Assembly (NCBI GenBank): GCA_002454125.1
Contig: DKII01000042.1
Coordinates: forward strand, 288-12,655
Reading direction: 5' to 3'
DNA length: 12,368 nucleotides
Source: Novosphingobium sp. UBA6722
GTDB lineage: Bacteria > Pseudomonadota > Alphaproteobacteria > Sphingomonadales > Sphingomonadaceae
The notes beneath the pieces are model-generated. The model searched no databases. It was not told the DNA's origin and worked only from the letters and a program-made list of their open reading frames with translations. Shown in pieces: positions 1 through 6,372 of the stretch. The translations under genes were made by a program, and so were the position numbers. Each line of letters opens with the position of its first letter. The stretch's first letter is position 1.

Positions 1-853
1 CGTCGCAGCCCAGCTCCATCGCGACCGCCGCATCCGACGCCGTTCCAACCCCGGCATCGACCAGCACCGGCACCTTCGCGCCTTCGACGATCAGGCGGAT
101 CGTGACCCGGTTCTGGATGCCCAGGCCCGAACCGATCGGCGCGCCCAGCGGCATCACCGCGACGGCCCCGGCATCTTCCAGCTGCTTCGCAGCAATCGGA
201 TCGTCGGTGCAATAGACCATCGGCAGGAAGCCTTCCTTGGCCAGCACTTCGCAAGCGCGGATGGTTTCGACCATGTTGGGATAGAGTGTGCGGGCCTCGC
301 CCAGCACTTCCAGCTTGATCAGGTCCCAGCCGCCGGCCTCACGCGCCAGTCGCAGCGTGCGGATCGCATCTTCAGCGGTAAAGCAGCCGGCGGTATTGGG
401 CAGATAGGTGATCTTCTTGGGATCGATGAAATCGGTCAGCATCGGCGCCTTCGGATCCGACACATTGACCCGGCGCACCGCGACCGTGACAATCTCGGCG
501 CCCGATGCCTCGACTGCCGCAGCGTTCTCGGCAAAGTCCTTGTACTTGCCGGTGCCGACGATCAGCCGCGAACGGAAGGTGCGCCCGGCGACAGTCCAGG
601 TATCGGAATCGCTATCTACGCCGCTATCCGCGATCGCAGCATGATCACCGCCACCCACAAAGTGGACGATCTCCAGCACATCGCCCTCGCCCAGCGCGAC
701 CTGGCCAAGGGTCGAGCGCGGAACGATCTCGCCATTACGCTCGACCGCGACCTTGGCCGGATCGAGTTCAAGGCTGCGCACCAGATCGGCGACAGTGCCA
801 CGGGCGGCGCGGCGCGGTTCGCCGTTAACGGTCAGGGAAAGCTGGTCAGTCAT
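1..853 (-). CDS. thiG: ThiS-ThiG fusion: sulfur carrier protein / thiazole synthase (3' end outside window)
   Basis: ThiG builds the thiazole phosphate half of thiamine from 1-deoxyxylulose 5-phosphate, dehydroglycine and sulfur delivered by ThiS thiocarboxylate. Here both are one polypeptide. Residues 1-68 are a ThiS ubiquitin-like fold, starting MTDQLSLTVNGE and ending in the ThiS signature VHFVGGG (residues 63-69). An acidic linker (DHAAIADSGVDSDSD) leads into ThiG from about residue 85 (TWTVAGRTFRSRLIVGTGKY). The ThiG Schiff-base lysine is K180 in DLIKLEV, and the phosphate/glycine-rich motif VMPLGAPIGSG is also present. The frame is open to the window edge after about 284 residues, at VDAGVGTASDAAVAMELGCD, so roughly 45 C-terminal residues should lie outside. 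The ATG at 853 is the natural ThiS start. Only the fusion is unusual: ThiS normally needs a free C-terminal Gly-Gly for activation. Confidence 0.95.
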   Translation of the reverse strand, partial: MTDQLSLTVNGEPRRAARGTVADLVRSLELDPAKVAVERNGEIVPRSTLGQVALGEGDVLEIVHFVGGGDHAAIADSGVDSDSDTWTVAGRTFRSRLIVGTGKYKDFAENAAAVEASGAEIVTVAVRRVNVSDPKAPMLTDFIDPKKITYLPNTAGCFTAEDAIRTLRLAREAGGWDLIKLEVLGEARTLYPNMVETIRACEVLAKEGFLPMVYCTDDPIAAKQLEDAGAVAVMPLGAPIGSGLGIQNRVTIRLIVEGAKVPVLVDAGVGTASDAAVAMELGCD

Positions 854-862
854 CTCGATGCG

Positions 863-890
863 CAGATAGCGACCGGCGGCAATTTGGCAA
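863..890 (-). promoter_or_regulatory. candidate promoter of the thiS-thiG fusion
   Basis: On the minus strand TTGCCA (890-885) is followed after 16 bases by TATCTG (868-863), ten bases before the ATG at 853. The -35 matches consensus at 5 of 6 positions and the -10 at only 3 of 6. Transcription would start within a few bases of the start codon, giving an almost leaderless message. There is no room for a TPP riboswitch. The call rests on spacing alone and is weak. Confidence 0.25.
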
Positions 891-897
891 TGGAGCG

Positions 898-919
898 AAA
901 AGGACAGGTGAGCCCGTCC
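898..919 (-). terminator. rho-independent terminator of the merC-like gene
   Basis: On the minus strand GGACGGG, loop CTCA, CCTGTCC form a seven-pair stem with one G-T wobble, followed by TTTT. It begins ten bases after the stop codon of the merC-like gene and lies 45 bases before the start of the thiS-thiG fusion. It therefore probably separates two genes that otherwise look like an operon. Confidence 0.6.
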
Positions 920-929
920 GAGCCGCCAA

Positions 930-1298
930 TCAGGACAGCTTGAGGTTGCGCCAGTGCGCCCAGGCCAGCAGCGAGACGCCAGCGATGGTCAGCAGCGCCT
1001 CTTCCACCCCGTGGCCGACAAACAGCGCGACAGCCATCAGCGCCAGGCCAGCTCCGCCAATCTGCAAGGGCTTGGGATCACGGTGGCGGACCACCCCGAT
1101 CACCAGGGTCACGGCCCCGACCGCGATGGCGAGAGCCAGCCCGACCCGGTGAATCACCGGCGCGAACAGGAATTGCCCGCCCAGGCCCAGTCCGGCGACC
1201 AGCAGCAGCCCGGCGAGGCAATGCAACATGCACAACCCCGACAGGAGCACGCCGAACCGGTCCAGCCGGCCGCGAATCGAGAGCAGGGCGTCACGCAT
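930..1298 (-). CDS. MerC domain-containing small membrane protein
   Basis: The product is 122 residues, mostly hydrophobic, with about four to five membrane segments (roughly 14-38, 48-70, 78-96, 98-114). Segment 1 carries a CxxHC pair (C23, H26, C27, in GLCMLHCLAG), the position of the metal-binding cysteines in MerC-type inner-membrane proteins. A His/Glu cluster (VGHGVEE) lies near the C-terminus. MerC proper is a mercuric ion uptake protein, but no merA, merT, merP or merR lies nearby. A Zur-type operator (1313-1329) sits only 14 bases upstream of the start, so zinc or another divalent metal is the more likely substrate; this is inference from the site. The reading frame is open upstream to about 1556, but the ATG at 1298 is chosen because everything before it is antisense to ctaA and not hydrophobic. 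There is no clear Shine-Dalgarno. Confidence 0.82.
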   Translation of the reverse strand: MRDALLSIRGRLDRFGVLLSGLCMLHCLAGLLLVAGLGLGGQFLFAPVIHRVGLALAIAVGAVTLVIGVVRHRDPKPLQIGGAGLALMAVALFVGHGVEEALLTIAGVSLLAWAHWRNLKLS

Positions 1299-1312
1299 GA
1301 AGGCCGGTATAT

Positions 1313-1329
1313 ATGTTATAGTATTACAT
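1313..1329. promoter_or_regulatory. Zur-type (zinc uptake regulator) operator
   Basis: A 17-base dyad, ATGTTATA G TATTACAT, has arms that match each other at seven of eight positions. It differs at one base from the enterobacterial Zur consensus core ATGTTATA-N-TATAACAT. It lies in the gap between the merC-like gene (ATG 14 bases away, minus strand) and ctaA (ATG at 1393, plus strand). On the minus strand the site includes a -10-like TATAAC (1320-1315), so a bound repressor would block transcription of the merC-like gene directly. An effect on ctaA is possible but less certain at this distance. Confidence 0.65.
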
Positions 1330-1392
1330 CCCGCAAGGTGGGCCCAAAACCCCGCTTGCGCTTTTTCGCGCGCGGGAGCAGGGGGCGCGCTC

Positions 1393-2439
1393 ATGACAGC
1401 TGCTTCTCCCCGGCCCCTGGCGCTTGCCCGGTGGCTCTTCGCCGTCGCCGCCCTCGTGGTCTTCATCGTCGCCGTCGGCGGGATCACCCGTCTGACCGAA
1501 TCCGGGCTTTCGATCACCGAATGGAAACCGGTCTCGGGCGTGCTGCCTCCGCTCAATGAGGCGCAGTGGCAAAAGGCGTTCGACGATTACAAGCAGATCC
1601 CGCAGTATATCGAGGTGACCGGTCCGGCTGGCATGACGCTCGCGGATTTCAAGTTCATCTTCTTCTGGGAATGGGTTCACCGGTTGATCGCCCGGATCAT
1701 CGGACTGGCCTTTGCGCTGCCGCTGGCCTGGTTCTGGATCAAGGGCGCGATTCCCAAGGGCTATCACGGCCGCCTGGTCGCGCTGCTCGCGTTGGGCGGG
1801 CTGCAGGGCACGATCGGCTGGTGGATGGTCTCATCCGGTCTCAGCGCCGATGTCCGCGTCAGCCATTTCCGCCTGGCGACGCACTTGCTGGTCGCATTGT
1901 TCACGCTGGGCGGGCTGGTCTGGACCGCGCTCGATCTGCGCGCCCTGGCCCGCGGCGAAGATCGGGCGCGGCTGACGCCCTTTACCGTGCTTGCCCTGGC
2001 CGCGCTGGCCCTGCAGCTGTTCTTCGGGGCGCTGGTTGCGGGCATGCGCGCTGGCTATGTTGCGGGTTCGGGCTGGTTCAACTGGGATGCCTGGCCGCTG
2101 ATGCAGGGCAGCCTTGTACCCGAGGGGATCGACTGGGCCGCGGGCAAGTTGCATGCCCTGCTCAACGATCCCTTCCTCACGCATTTCGTCCACCGCTGGT
2201 GGGCCTGGGTGGTGGTCGCGATCCTCGTGATCATGGCGCGGCGCCTGCGGGGGATCGATCGCCGCGCCGGAATCGCGATCCACTCGGCCTTCGGCACACA
2301 GGTTCTGCTTGGCATTGCAACGGTGATGAGCGGCATGGCGCTGTGGCTGGCCGTGGCCCACCAGCTGGTCGGGGCCTTGCTGGTCGCCAGCACGGTCTGG
2401 GGCGCCCATGCCCTGGGCCGGCGCGCCGCCAAGGCTTGA
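1393..2439 (+). CDS. ctaA: Haem A synthase (COX15/CtaA family)
   Basis: CtaA oxidises the C8 methyl of haem O to a formyl group, giving haem A for aa3-type cytochrome oxidase, in the inner membrane. The 348-residue product has eight predicted membrane segments and the family hallmarks. These are GGITRLTESGLSI (residues 29-41, with the catalytic glutamate E36), FFWEWVHRLIARIIGL (H96), SHFRLATHLLVAL (H158/H164), THFVHRWWAW (H264/H267) and VAHQLVGA (H323), the histidines that ligand haem. Length and the amphipathic loop after segment 1 fit the proteobacterial type 2 form. The start at 1393 is preferred over an in-frame ATG at 1228 or 1297 because the family N-terminus begins near MTAASPRPLALARW and a purine-rich GGAGCAGGGGG lies just upstream. 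It is divergent from the merC-like gene across a Zur-type site. Confidence 0.96.
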   Translation: MTAASPRPLALARWLFAVAALVVFIVAVGGITRLTESGLSITEWKPVSGVLPPLNEAQWQKAFDDYKQIPQYIEVTGPAGMTLADFKFIFFWEWVHRLIARIIGLAFALPLAWFWIKGAIPKGYHGRLVALLALGGLQGTIGWWMVSSGLSADVRVSHFRLATHLLVALFTLGGLVWTALDLRALARGEDRARLTPFTVLALAALALQLFFGALVAGMRAGYVAGSGWFNWDAWPLMQGSLVPEGIDWAAGKLHALLNDPFLTHFVHRWWAWVVVAILVIMARRLRGIDRRAGIAIHSAFGTQVLLGIATVMSGMALWLAVAHQLVGALLVASTVWGAHALGRRAAKA

Positions 2440-2465
2440 CGAACGCGCCGCAGCCTGCGCGAATA

Positions 2466-2485
2466 GCCCCGGAAAACAACGGGGC
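2466..2485 (+). terminator. weak stem-loop after ctaA
   Basis: GCCCCG, an eight-base A-rich loop (GAAAACAA) and CGGGGC form a perfect six-pair stem 26 bases after the ctaA stop. No T-tract follows, so it may be an mRNA-stabilising hairpin or a rho-assisted end rather than an intrinsic terminator. The next gene starts 49 bases later. Confidence 0.3.
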
Positions 2486-2534
2486 AGTACAAGGGTGAGG
2501 GCAGGGTGCGCCGCAGATTCGCGATGGGGCCGGG

Positions 2535-3260
2535 ATGAGCACGCGGGCAATCCTGCTGGCCGGGATCGCGGCCCTGGGACCGGCAGCGGCCGTCCAGGCA
2601 GCGCCGGCCGCGCCTGCTGCTGTTGTGTTCAAGCCGCCAGAGGGGCCGGTCCTGGTCAGCCGCACCGTGGTCCGCAGCCTGGTCGATGGCAAGGAAGTGC
2701 GCGCGACACGCCGCTACCTGATCTGGTTCCGGCCCGAGGAAAGCGGCTGGCGGCTTGAGGGCGAGCTGCGCGATGTCACGGTCGAGGTTCCGCCCTCGCT
2801 CGAACAGTTCGCGGGGCTGGAGCGCAACCGGGCCGAACCGGGCTTCTTCCCGATCCGGCTCGATGCGGCTGGACGCCTGCTGCCGCGCAGCGACCCGCCG
2901 GTTGGCGATGGTTCGCGCGCCAAGGCCGTCGCGCTGGGCGAGATGATGATTGCCGGGGCGCTGATGTCGCCCAGTGCCCGCAACCAGGCCAATACGATGC
3001 TAACCCAGGTGGTCATGGCCGGGAACGGCGGTACCGCCTGGCCGATCGACGTATTCAGCCCGGCCCGCGCCGAGTCGGTCGAAAGCCGCGAGATTGCCCT
3101 GCCCGATGGCAGCCGCGGCTCGATCACGGTGACGATCCGCGGCGAAGGGTTGACGCCCGGTGCCCTGCCGGCGCGGGTCGAGCGCACGGTGCTGACCGAC
3201 CTGGGCGGAACGCGGCGCACCTCGCGCGAGATCTGGACCTTTGAGCGCGCCCAGCCCTGA
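2535..3260 (+). CDS. secreted protein of unknown function
   Basis: I do not recognise a named family. The 241-residue product begins with a signal peptide (MSTRAILLAGIAALGPAAAVQA, probable cleavage after AVQA around residue 22-23), so a periplasmic location is likely. The mature part is soluble, with alternating charged and hydrophobic segments that look beta-rich (for example RYLIWFRPEESGWRLEGELRDVTVEVPP and GSITVTIRGEGLTPG). There are no cysteines and no lipobox. It starts 95 bases after ctaA in the same direction, with a GGGGCCGGG stretch before the ATG, and could be co-transcribed with ctaA. It ends about 150 bases before rplM. A role in haem or oxidase maturation would be a guess from position only. 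Confidence 0.75.
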   Translation: MSTRAILLAGIAALGPAAAVQAAPAAPAAVVFKPPEGPVLVSRTVVRSLVDGKEVRATRRYLIWFRPEESGWRLEGELRDVTVEVPPSLEQFAGLERNRAEPGFFPIRLDAAGRLLPRSDPPVGDGSRAKAVALGEMMIAGALMSPSARNQANTMLTQVVMAGNGGTAWPIDVFSPARAESVESREIALPDGSRGSITVTIRGEGLTPGALPARVERTVLTDLGGTRRTSREIWTFERAQP

Positions 3261-3299
3261 ACGGTATTATTTTACCTCTCAGCAGAAGCGCTGGTTTGC

Positions 3300-3330
3300 T
3301 TGACTTTTGCCCCACCTTCGACGATTGGGC
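3300..3330 (+). promoter_or_regulatory. possible rplM-rpsI promoter
   Basis: TTGACT (3300-3305) is a five-of-six -35 box in the 151-base gap before rplM. A -10 at 17-18 bases spacing would be GATTGG or ATTGGG, which is poor. If used, the leader would be about 75-80 bases, long enough for translational control by the ribosomal proteins, though I see no recognisable leader structure. Weak call. Confidence 0.25.
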
Positions 3331-3411
3331 CGCCTTCCCGCGCTGATGGAAGCGATTCCGTCCAGCGTCGCGAATGTGGGATTTGACCTGTTTTTCAGAA
3401 AGGGAGTGGCC

Positions 3412-3891
3412 ATGAAGGCGCTTTCCAAGGTCACCCGGTCGATCAAGCCGGCCGAGGTGGAAAAGAAGTGGCATCTGATTGATGCCGAAGGACTGGTGGT
3501 CGGGCGCCTCGCCGTGATCATCGCCAATCATCTGCGCGGCAAGCACAAGCCGAGCTTCACCCCGCACGTCGATTGCGGCGATCATGTCGTCGTGATCAAC
3601 GCCGGCAAGGTCAAGCTGACGGGCAACAAGCTGAAGCAGAAGACCTATTACAAGCATACCGGTTATGCCGGTGGCATCAAGGAAGTGACCGCCGCCAAAG
3701 TGCTGGACGGCCGCTTCCCCGAGCGCGTGCTCGAAAAGGCGGTTGAGCGCATGATCCCCCGTGGTCCGCTCGGTCGCAACCAGATGCGCGCCCTTCACCT
3801 CTACGCCGGTGCCGAGCATCCGCATGCGGGCACTCAGCCCCAGCCGCTCGACGTCGCTGCCATGAACCGCAAGAACAAGGTGGGTGCCTGA
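3412..3891 (+). CDS. rplM: 50S ribosomal protein L13
   Basis: L13 is an early-assembly protein of the large ribosomal subunit. The 159-residue product has the expected sequence throughout: WHLIDAEGLVVGRLAVIIANHLRGK near the N-terminus, then DHVVVINAGKVKLTGNKLKQKTYYKHTGYAGGIK, and a C-terminal LYAGAEHPHAGTQPQPLD stretch. It is about 17 residues longer than the E. coli protein, mainly at the two ends, as is usual in alphaproteobacteria. The ATG at 3412 follows AGAAAGGGAG; an upstream in-frame start at 3307 would add non-conserved residues. The TGA stop shares its last base with the ATG of rpsI, so the two are translationally coupled. Confidence 0.98.
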   Translation: MKALSKVTRSIKPAEVEKKWHLIDAEGLVVGRLAVIIANHLRGKHKPSFTPHVDCGDHVVVINAGKVKLTGNKLKQKTYYKHTGYAGGIKEVTAAKVLDGRFPERVLEKAVERMIPRGPLGRNQMRALHLYAGAEHPHAGTQPQPLDVAAMNRKNKVGA

Positions 3892-4382
3892 TGTCTGACA
3901 CCACGCTCAACGATCTGGCCGACCTCGGCGCTGCTGCCGATGTTGCCACCCCCGCCGCTCCGGCTGCGCCGCTCCGTGAAAAGGAAGTCGACGCCCAGGG
4001 CCGTGCCTATGCCACCGGCCGCCGCAAGGACGCCGTGGCCCGCGTCTGGATCAAGCCCGGTTCGGGCAAGGTCGTGATCAACGGTCGTGACCAGTCGGTC
4101 TATTTCGCCCGTCCGACGCTGCGCCTCGTGATCGACCAGCCGTTCCAGATTGCCGATCGTGCTGGCCAGTACGACGTGATCGCCACCGTCAAGGGCGGCG
4201 GTCTTTCGGGCCAGGCCGGTGCCGTCAAGCATGGCATCGCCCAGGCGCTGACCAAGTTCGAACCGGTCCTGCGCGGCGTGGTCAAGGCCGCTGGCTTCCT
4301 CACCCGCGACAGCCGCGTGGTCGAGCGCAAGAAGTACGGCCGGGCCAAGGCTCGCAAGAGCTTCCAGTTCAGCAAGCGCTGA
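3891..4382 (+). CDS. rpsI: 30S ribosomal protein S9
   Basis: S9 sits in the head of the small subunit, and its C-terminal tail reaches the P-site tRNA. The 163-residue product has the core YATGRRKDAVARVWIKPGSGK, KGGGLSGQAGAVKHGIAQAL, and the family-defining basic tail ERKKYGRAKARKSFQFSKR. The first 35 or so residues are an acidic, Ala/Pro-rich extension (MSDTTLNDLADLGAAADVAT and on) absent from E. coli S9 but common in alphaproteobacteria. It overlaps rplM by one base (TGATG) and is followed by a strong terminator, closing the two-gene operon. Confidence 0.98.
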   Translation: MSDTTLNDLADLGAAADVATPAAPAAPLREKEVDAQGRAYATGRRKDAVARVWIKPGSGKVVINGRDQSVYFARPTLRLVIDQPFQIADRAGQYDVIATVKGGGLSGQAGAVKHGIAQALTKFEPVLRGVVKAAGFLTRDSRVVERKKYGRAKARKSFQFSKR

Positions 4383-4408
4383 GCCTGGATCGCACGGCAA
4401 GGAAACAG

Positions 4409-4440
4409 GGGGTCGGCCGCAAGGTCGGCCCCTTTTTCTT
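4409..4440 (+). terminator. rho-independent terminator of rplM-rpsI
   Basis: GGGGTCGGCC (4409-4418), a GCAA tetraloop of the GNRA type, and GGTCGGCCCC (4423-4432) form a ten-pair stem with two G-T wobbles. TTTTTCTT follows directly. It starts 27 bases after the rpsI stop and is the clearest terminator in the window. Confidence 0.9.
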
Positions 4441-4467
4441 GGCACCACAGCCTGGGATGGACCGCCG

Positions 4468-5178
4468 ATGGAACCGCACGCCCCCTTAGCCGCCACGCCT
4501 GCACGGATGATGCTGGCCGGCCGGATCGGCTGGCTGCGCGGCGCGATCGGAGCTGGTTTCGCGATTGCGCTGACCGCGCTAATCGGCCGCCTGGCACTGG
4601 GCAGCGATCCCGCCCTGCCCTGGCTGGTGGCCTCGATGGGCGCTTCGGCGGTGCTGGTCTTTGTCTTGCCGGCAAGCCCGCTGGCCCAGCCCTGGCCCGT
4701 CTTCGGCAGTCACCTTGTCGCGGCGGCGATCGGGGTCGGCGTCCATGCCGTGCTCGGCGCAACCTGGCTGTCGGCCGGACTTTCGGTCGGCCTGGCGATC
4801 GCGGCGATGAGCCTGCTGCGCTGCCTGCATCCGCCGGCGGGTGGGACCGTGCTGCTGACCGCCGTGTCGAGCCCGGGCGTCGCGGCGGCGGGGCTTGGCT
4901 TCCTGGTCATGCCGCTGGCGCTCAACGTGCTGGTGCTGCTGGGGGCAGGTGTCGCCTGGAACCGCCTGACCGGCCATTCCTATCCGCACCACGCCCCGCC
5001 GCAGCCGGTGCAGCCGGACTGGATCGGCCATATCGAGGACAGCGATCTCGACGCAGTGCTGGCCGAGTGGGACGAAGTGCTTGATGTCAGCCGCGAGGAT
5101 CTCGCCGCGCTGGTCCAGGCAGTTGAAGGCAAGGTCCGCGCCCGGCGCGGAGCTACAGTGTCCGCACCTCGACGGTGA
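4468..5178 (+). CDS. HPP family integral membrane protein
   Basis: The 236-residue product has four to five membrane segments (about 22-43, 50-68, 80-100, 103-118 and 140-163). It carries the family signatures MGASAVLVFVLPASPLAQPWPVFGSH (57-82) and LRCLHPPAGGTVLL (117-130), the HPP motif being residues 121-123. HPP proteins are inner-membrane proteins; the plant and cyanobacterial members have been linked to nitrite transport, but the role here is unknown. After the membrane part comes the usual soluble linker (HSYPHHAPP, then DSDLDAVLAEWDEVLDVSREDL). Many relatives continue from such a linker into paired CBS domains; this one stops instead, so it is a short form. The start at 4468 is not certain, as M14 and M15 are alternatives. 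Its last 26 bases overlap the 3' end of the convergent phosphoesterase gene. Confidence 0.9.
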   Translation: MEPHAPLAATPARMMLAGRIGWLRGAIGAGFAIALTALIGRLALGSDPALPWLVASMGASAVLVFVLPASPLAQPWPVFGSHLVAAAIGVGVHAVLGATWLSAGLSVGLAIAAMSLLRCLHPPAGGTVLLTAVSSPGVAAAGLGFLVMPLALNVLVLLGAGVAWNRLTGHSYPHHAPPQPVQPDWIGHIEDSDLDAVLAEWDEVLDVSREDLAALVQAVEGKVRARRGATVSAPRR

Positions 5179-5893
5179 AATCGCTGGAACCGTCCAGCAC
5201 CAGCCGGTTGAACGACGGGCGCGAACTGCGCAGCCGCTGCGACAGCGTGCCAGCGCCGACAATGCGGATCGCCTGACCATCGATCTCGACGACCTTGTCG
5301 AAGGGGTCATGGACGTGCCCCGACAGCACCGCCCCCGCCCCCGCCCGCGCCAGCGCCGCCAGCGCACGCTTGCCGCCGCGGGTCGATGCCGTGGCGTGGG
5401 TATCGGCTTCGACCAGCGGGTGATGGCAGGCGACCAGCTTGAGCGGGACATCGCGGTGATGGCTGAGCCCATGGAGCGCGGCATCAAGGTCAGGCTTGCT
5501 CACCCGCCCCTTCGACCAGTTCAGGCGCAGCTGCGCGCGCGCGATCGTCTTGAGCGAGACGACCGCAACATCGGGCAGGGCAATCTCGCTTCCCAACCGG
5601 TGCTTGAGCGCGTGGAAATGGGCATAGGGCCGCGCCAGCCGCCGCAGCATAAGGTGGTAATAGGGCACGTCGTGATTGCCCGGCTCGATCGAGACGGGAA
5701 CCGGCAAGTGCGCTAGCCATTCGGCCGCCAGCGCAAACTCCTTGGCCGTGCCGCGCATGGTCAGATCGCCGGTGCAGACCACCCCGGCCGGTTGCTCACG
5801 CGCAACCTCGGCGGCGAACCACTCGAGCGCCTGGCGGTCTTCGTAACCGAAGTGCAGATCGCTGACGTGATAGAGGACGGTCTTGCGCGCCAT
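5153..5893 (-). CDS. calcineurin-like metallophosphoesterase
   Basis: The 246-residue product is a two-metal phosphoesterase with all five motifs in order: SDLHFG (D12, H14), TGDLTMRG (D43), PGNHD (N73, H74, D75), ACHHPL (H157/H158), and SGHVHD (H193, H195). Together they bind the dinuclear metal centre and the phosphate. The short alpha/beta form, with no signal peptide, fits the cytoplasmic class that includes cyclic nucleotide phosphodiesterase-like (CpdA/Icc-type) proteins; the substrate cannot be told from sequence. The ATG at 5893 is chosen because the first beta strand (TVLYHVSDLHFG) follows at once. It starts nine bases after the stop of the upstream small membrane protein gene, so the two probably form an operon. 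The 3' end overlaps the HPP gene by 26 bases. Confidence 0.93.
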   Translation of the reverse strand: MARKTVLYHVSDLHFGYEDRQALEWFAAEVAREQPAGVVCTGDLTMRGTAKEFALAAEWLAHLPVPVSIEPGNHDVPYYHLMLRRLARPYAHFHALKHRLGSEIALPDVAVVSLKTIARAQLRLNWSKGRVSKPDLDAALHGLSHHRDVPLKLVACHHPLVEADTHATASTRGGKRALAALARAGAGAVLSGHVHDPFDKVVEIDGQAIRIVGAGTLSQRLRSSRPSFNRLVLDGSSDFTVEVRTL

Positions 5894-5901
5894 CGGCGTG
5901 G

Positions 5902-6168
5902 TCAGACCCGTCCGCTCAGGATCAACCAGGCCGAGCCGGCATTGACCGCACTGTAACCGGCATAGAACCACATCCAGCCACTGGAGCCGCCAGCCACCAT
6001 CAGCATTGCGCCCAGCAGCATGACGAATTCAACCAGCAGGCTGAAGCGCCCGCCAAGCAGGTGAAAGAACCACGGCACCTGGCCGAGCAGCGGGTGTTCG
6101 CTGTTCAGCACGGCGCGGTGGACTGCAAAGTTGGCAATCCCCAGCAGGAAGACGAGGGCGATCAGCAT
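5902..6168 (-). CDS. small membrane protein of unknown function
   Basis: The 88-residue product is almost entirely hydrophobic, with about three membrane segments (1-19, 38-60 and 62-84) joined by short loops containing NSEHPLLGQVPWFFHLLGGR. I do not recognise a characterised family. A good Shine-Dalgarno (AGGGCAAGG) lies just before the ATG at 6168. It is immediately upstream of the metallophosphoesterase gene with an eight-base gap, which suggests co-expression. Segment lengths and an acidic and a basic residue in the loops are consistent with a real protein rather than a chance frame. Confidence 0.75.
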   Translation of the reverse strand: MLIALVFLLGIANFAVHRAVLNSEHPLLGQVPWFFHLLGGRFSLLVEFVMLLGAMLMVAGGSSGWMWFYAGYSAVNAGSAWLILSGRV

Positions 6169-6372
6169 CAGCCTTGCCCTATCACGCGATTCGGCGCGCT
6201 GACAGCCGAAACCTGTGTGCCGTTCGCCGGACCGGTTCAGCGCTTGGTCGGCAAATCCGGCGCTTGATCGGTCTGCAACGGTGCCTCATCGAGCATTGCT
6301 GTATCGCTACACCAACACAGCATATCCCGGTTTCGCACCGCCCCTTCGGTGCCAGTCCCGAGGAGAACCGCC

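Noticed and set aside
854..929. TPP riboswitch before the thiS-thiG fusion
   Set aside because: Only 76 bases separate the genes, half of it a terminator, and the CUGAGA-type core of the TPP aptamer is absent.
930..1298. mercury resistance operon
   Set aside because: The MerC-type gene stands alone without merA, merT, merP or merR, and its control site looks like a Zur box.
1566..2498. long open frame on the plus strand inside ctaA
   Set aside because: It is the other reading frame of ctaA, proline/arginine-rich with no family features; ctaA is certain.
3124..3825. open frame antisense to rplM
   Set aside because: It is the complement of a highly conserved ribosomal gene and the high GC content keeps such frames open.
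4579..5487. long minus-strand frame under the HPP gene
   Set aside because: Composition is low-complexity Arg/Pro/Ala, typical of an antisense frame; the HPP motifs fix the real strand.
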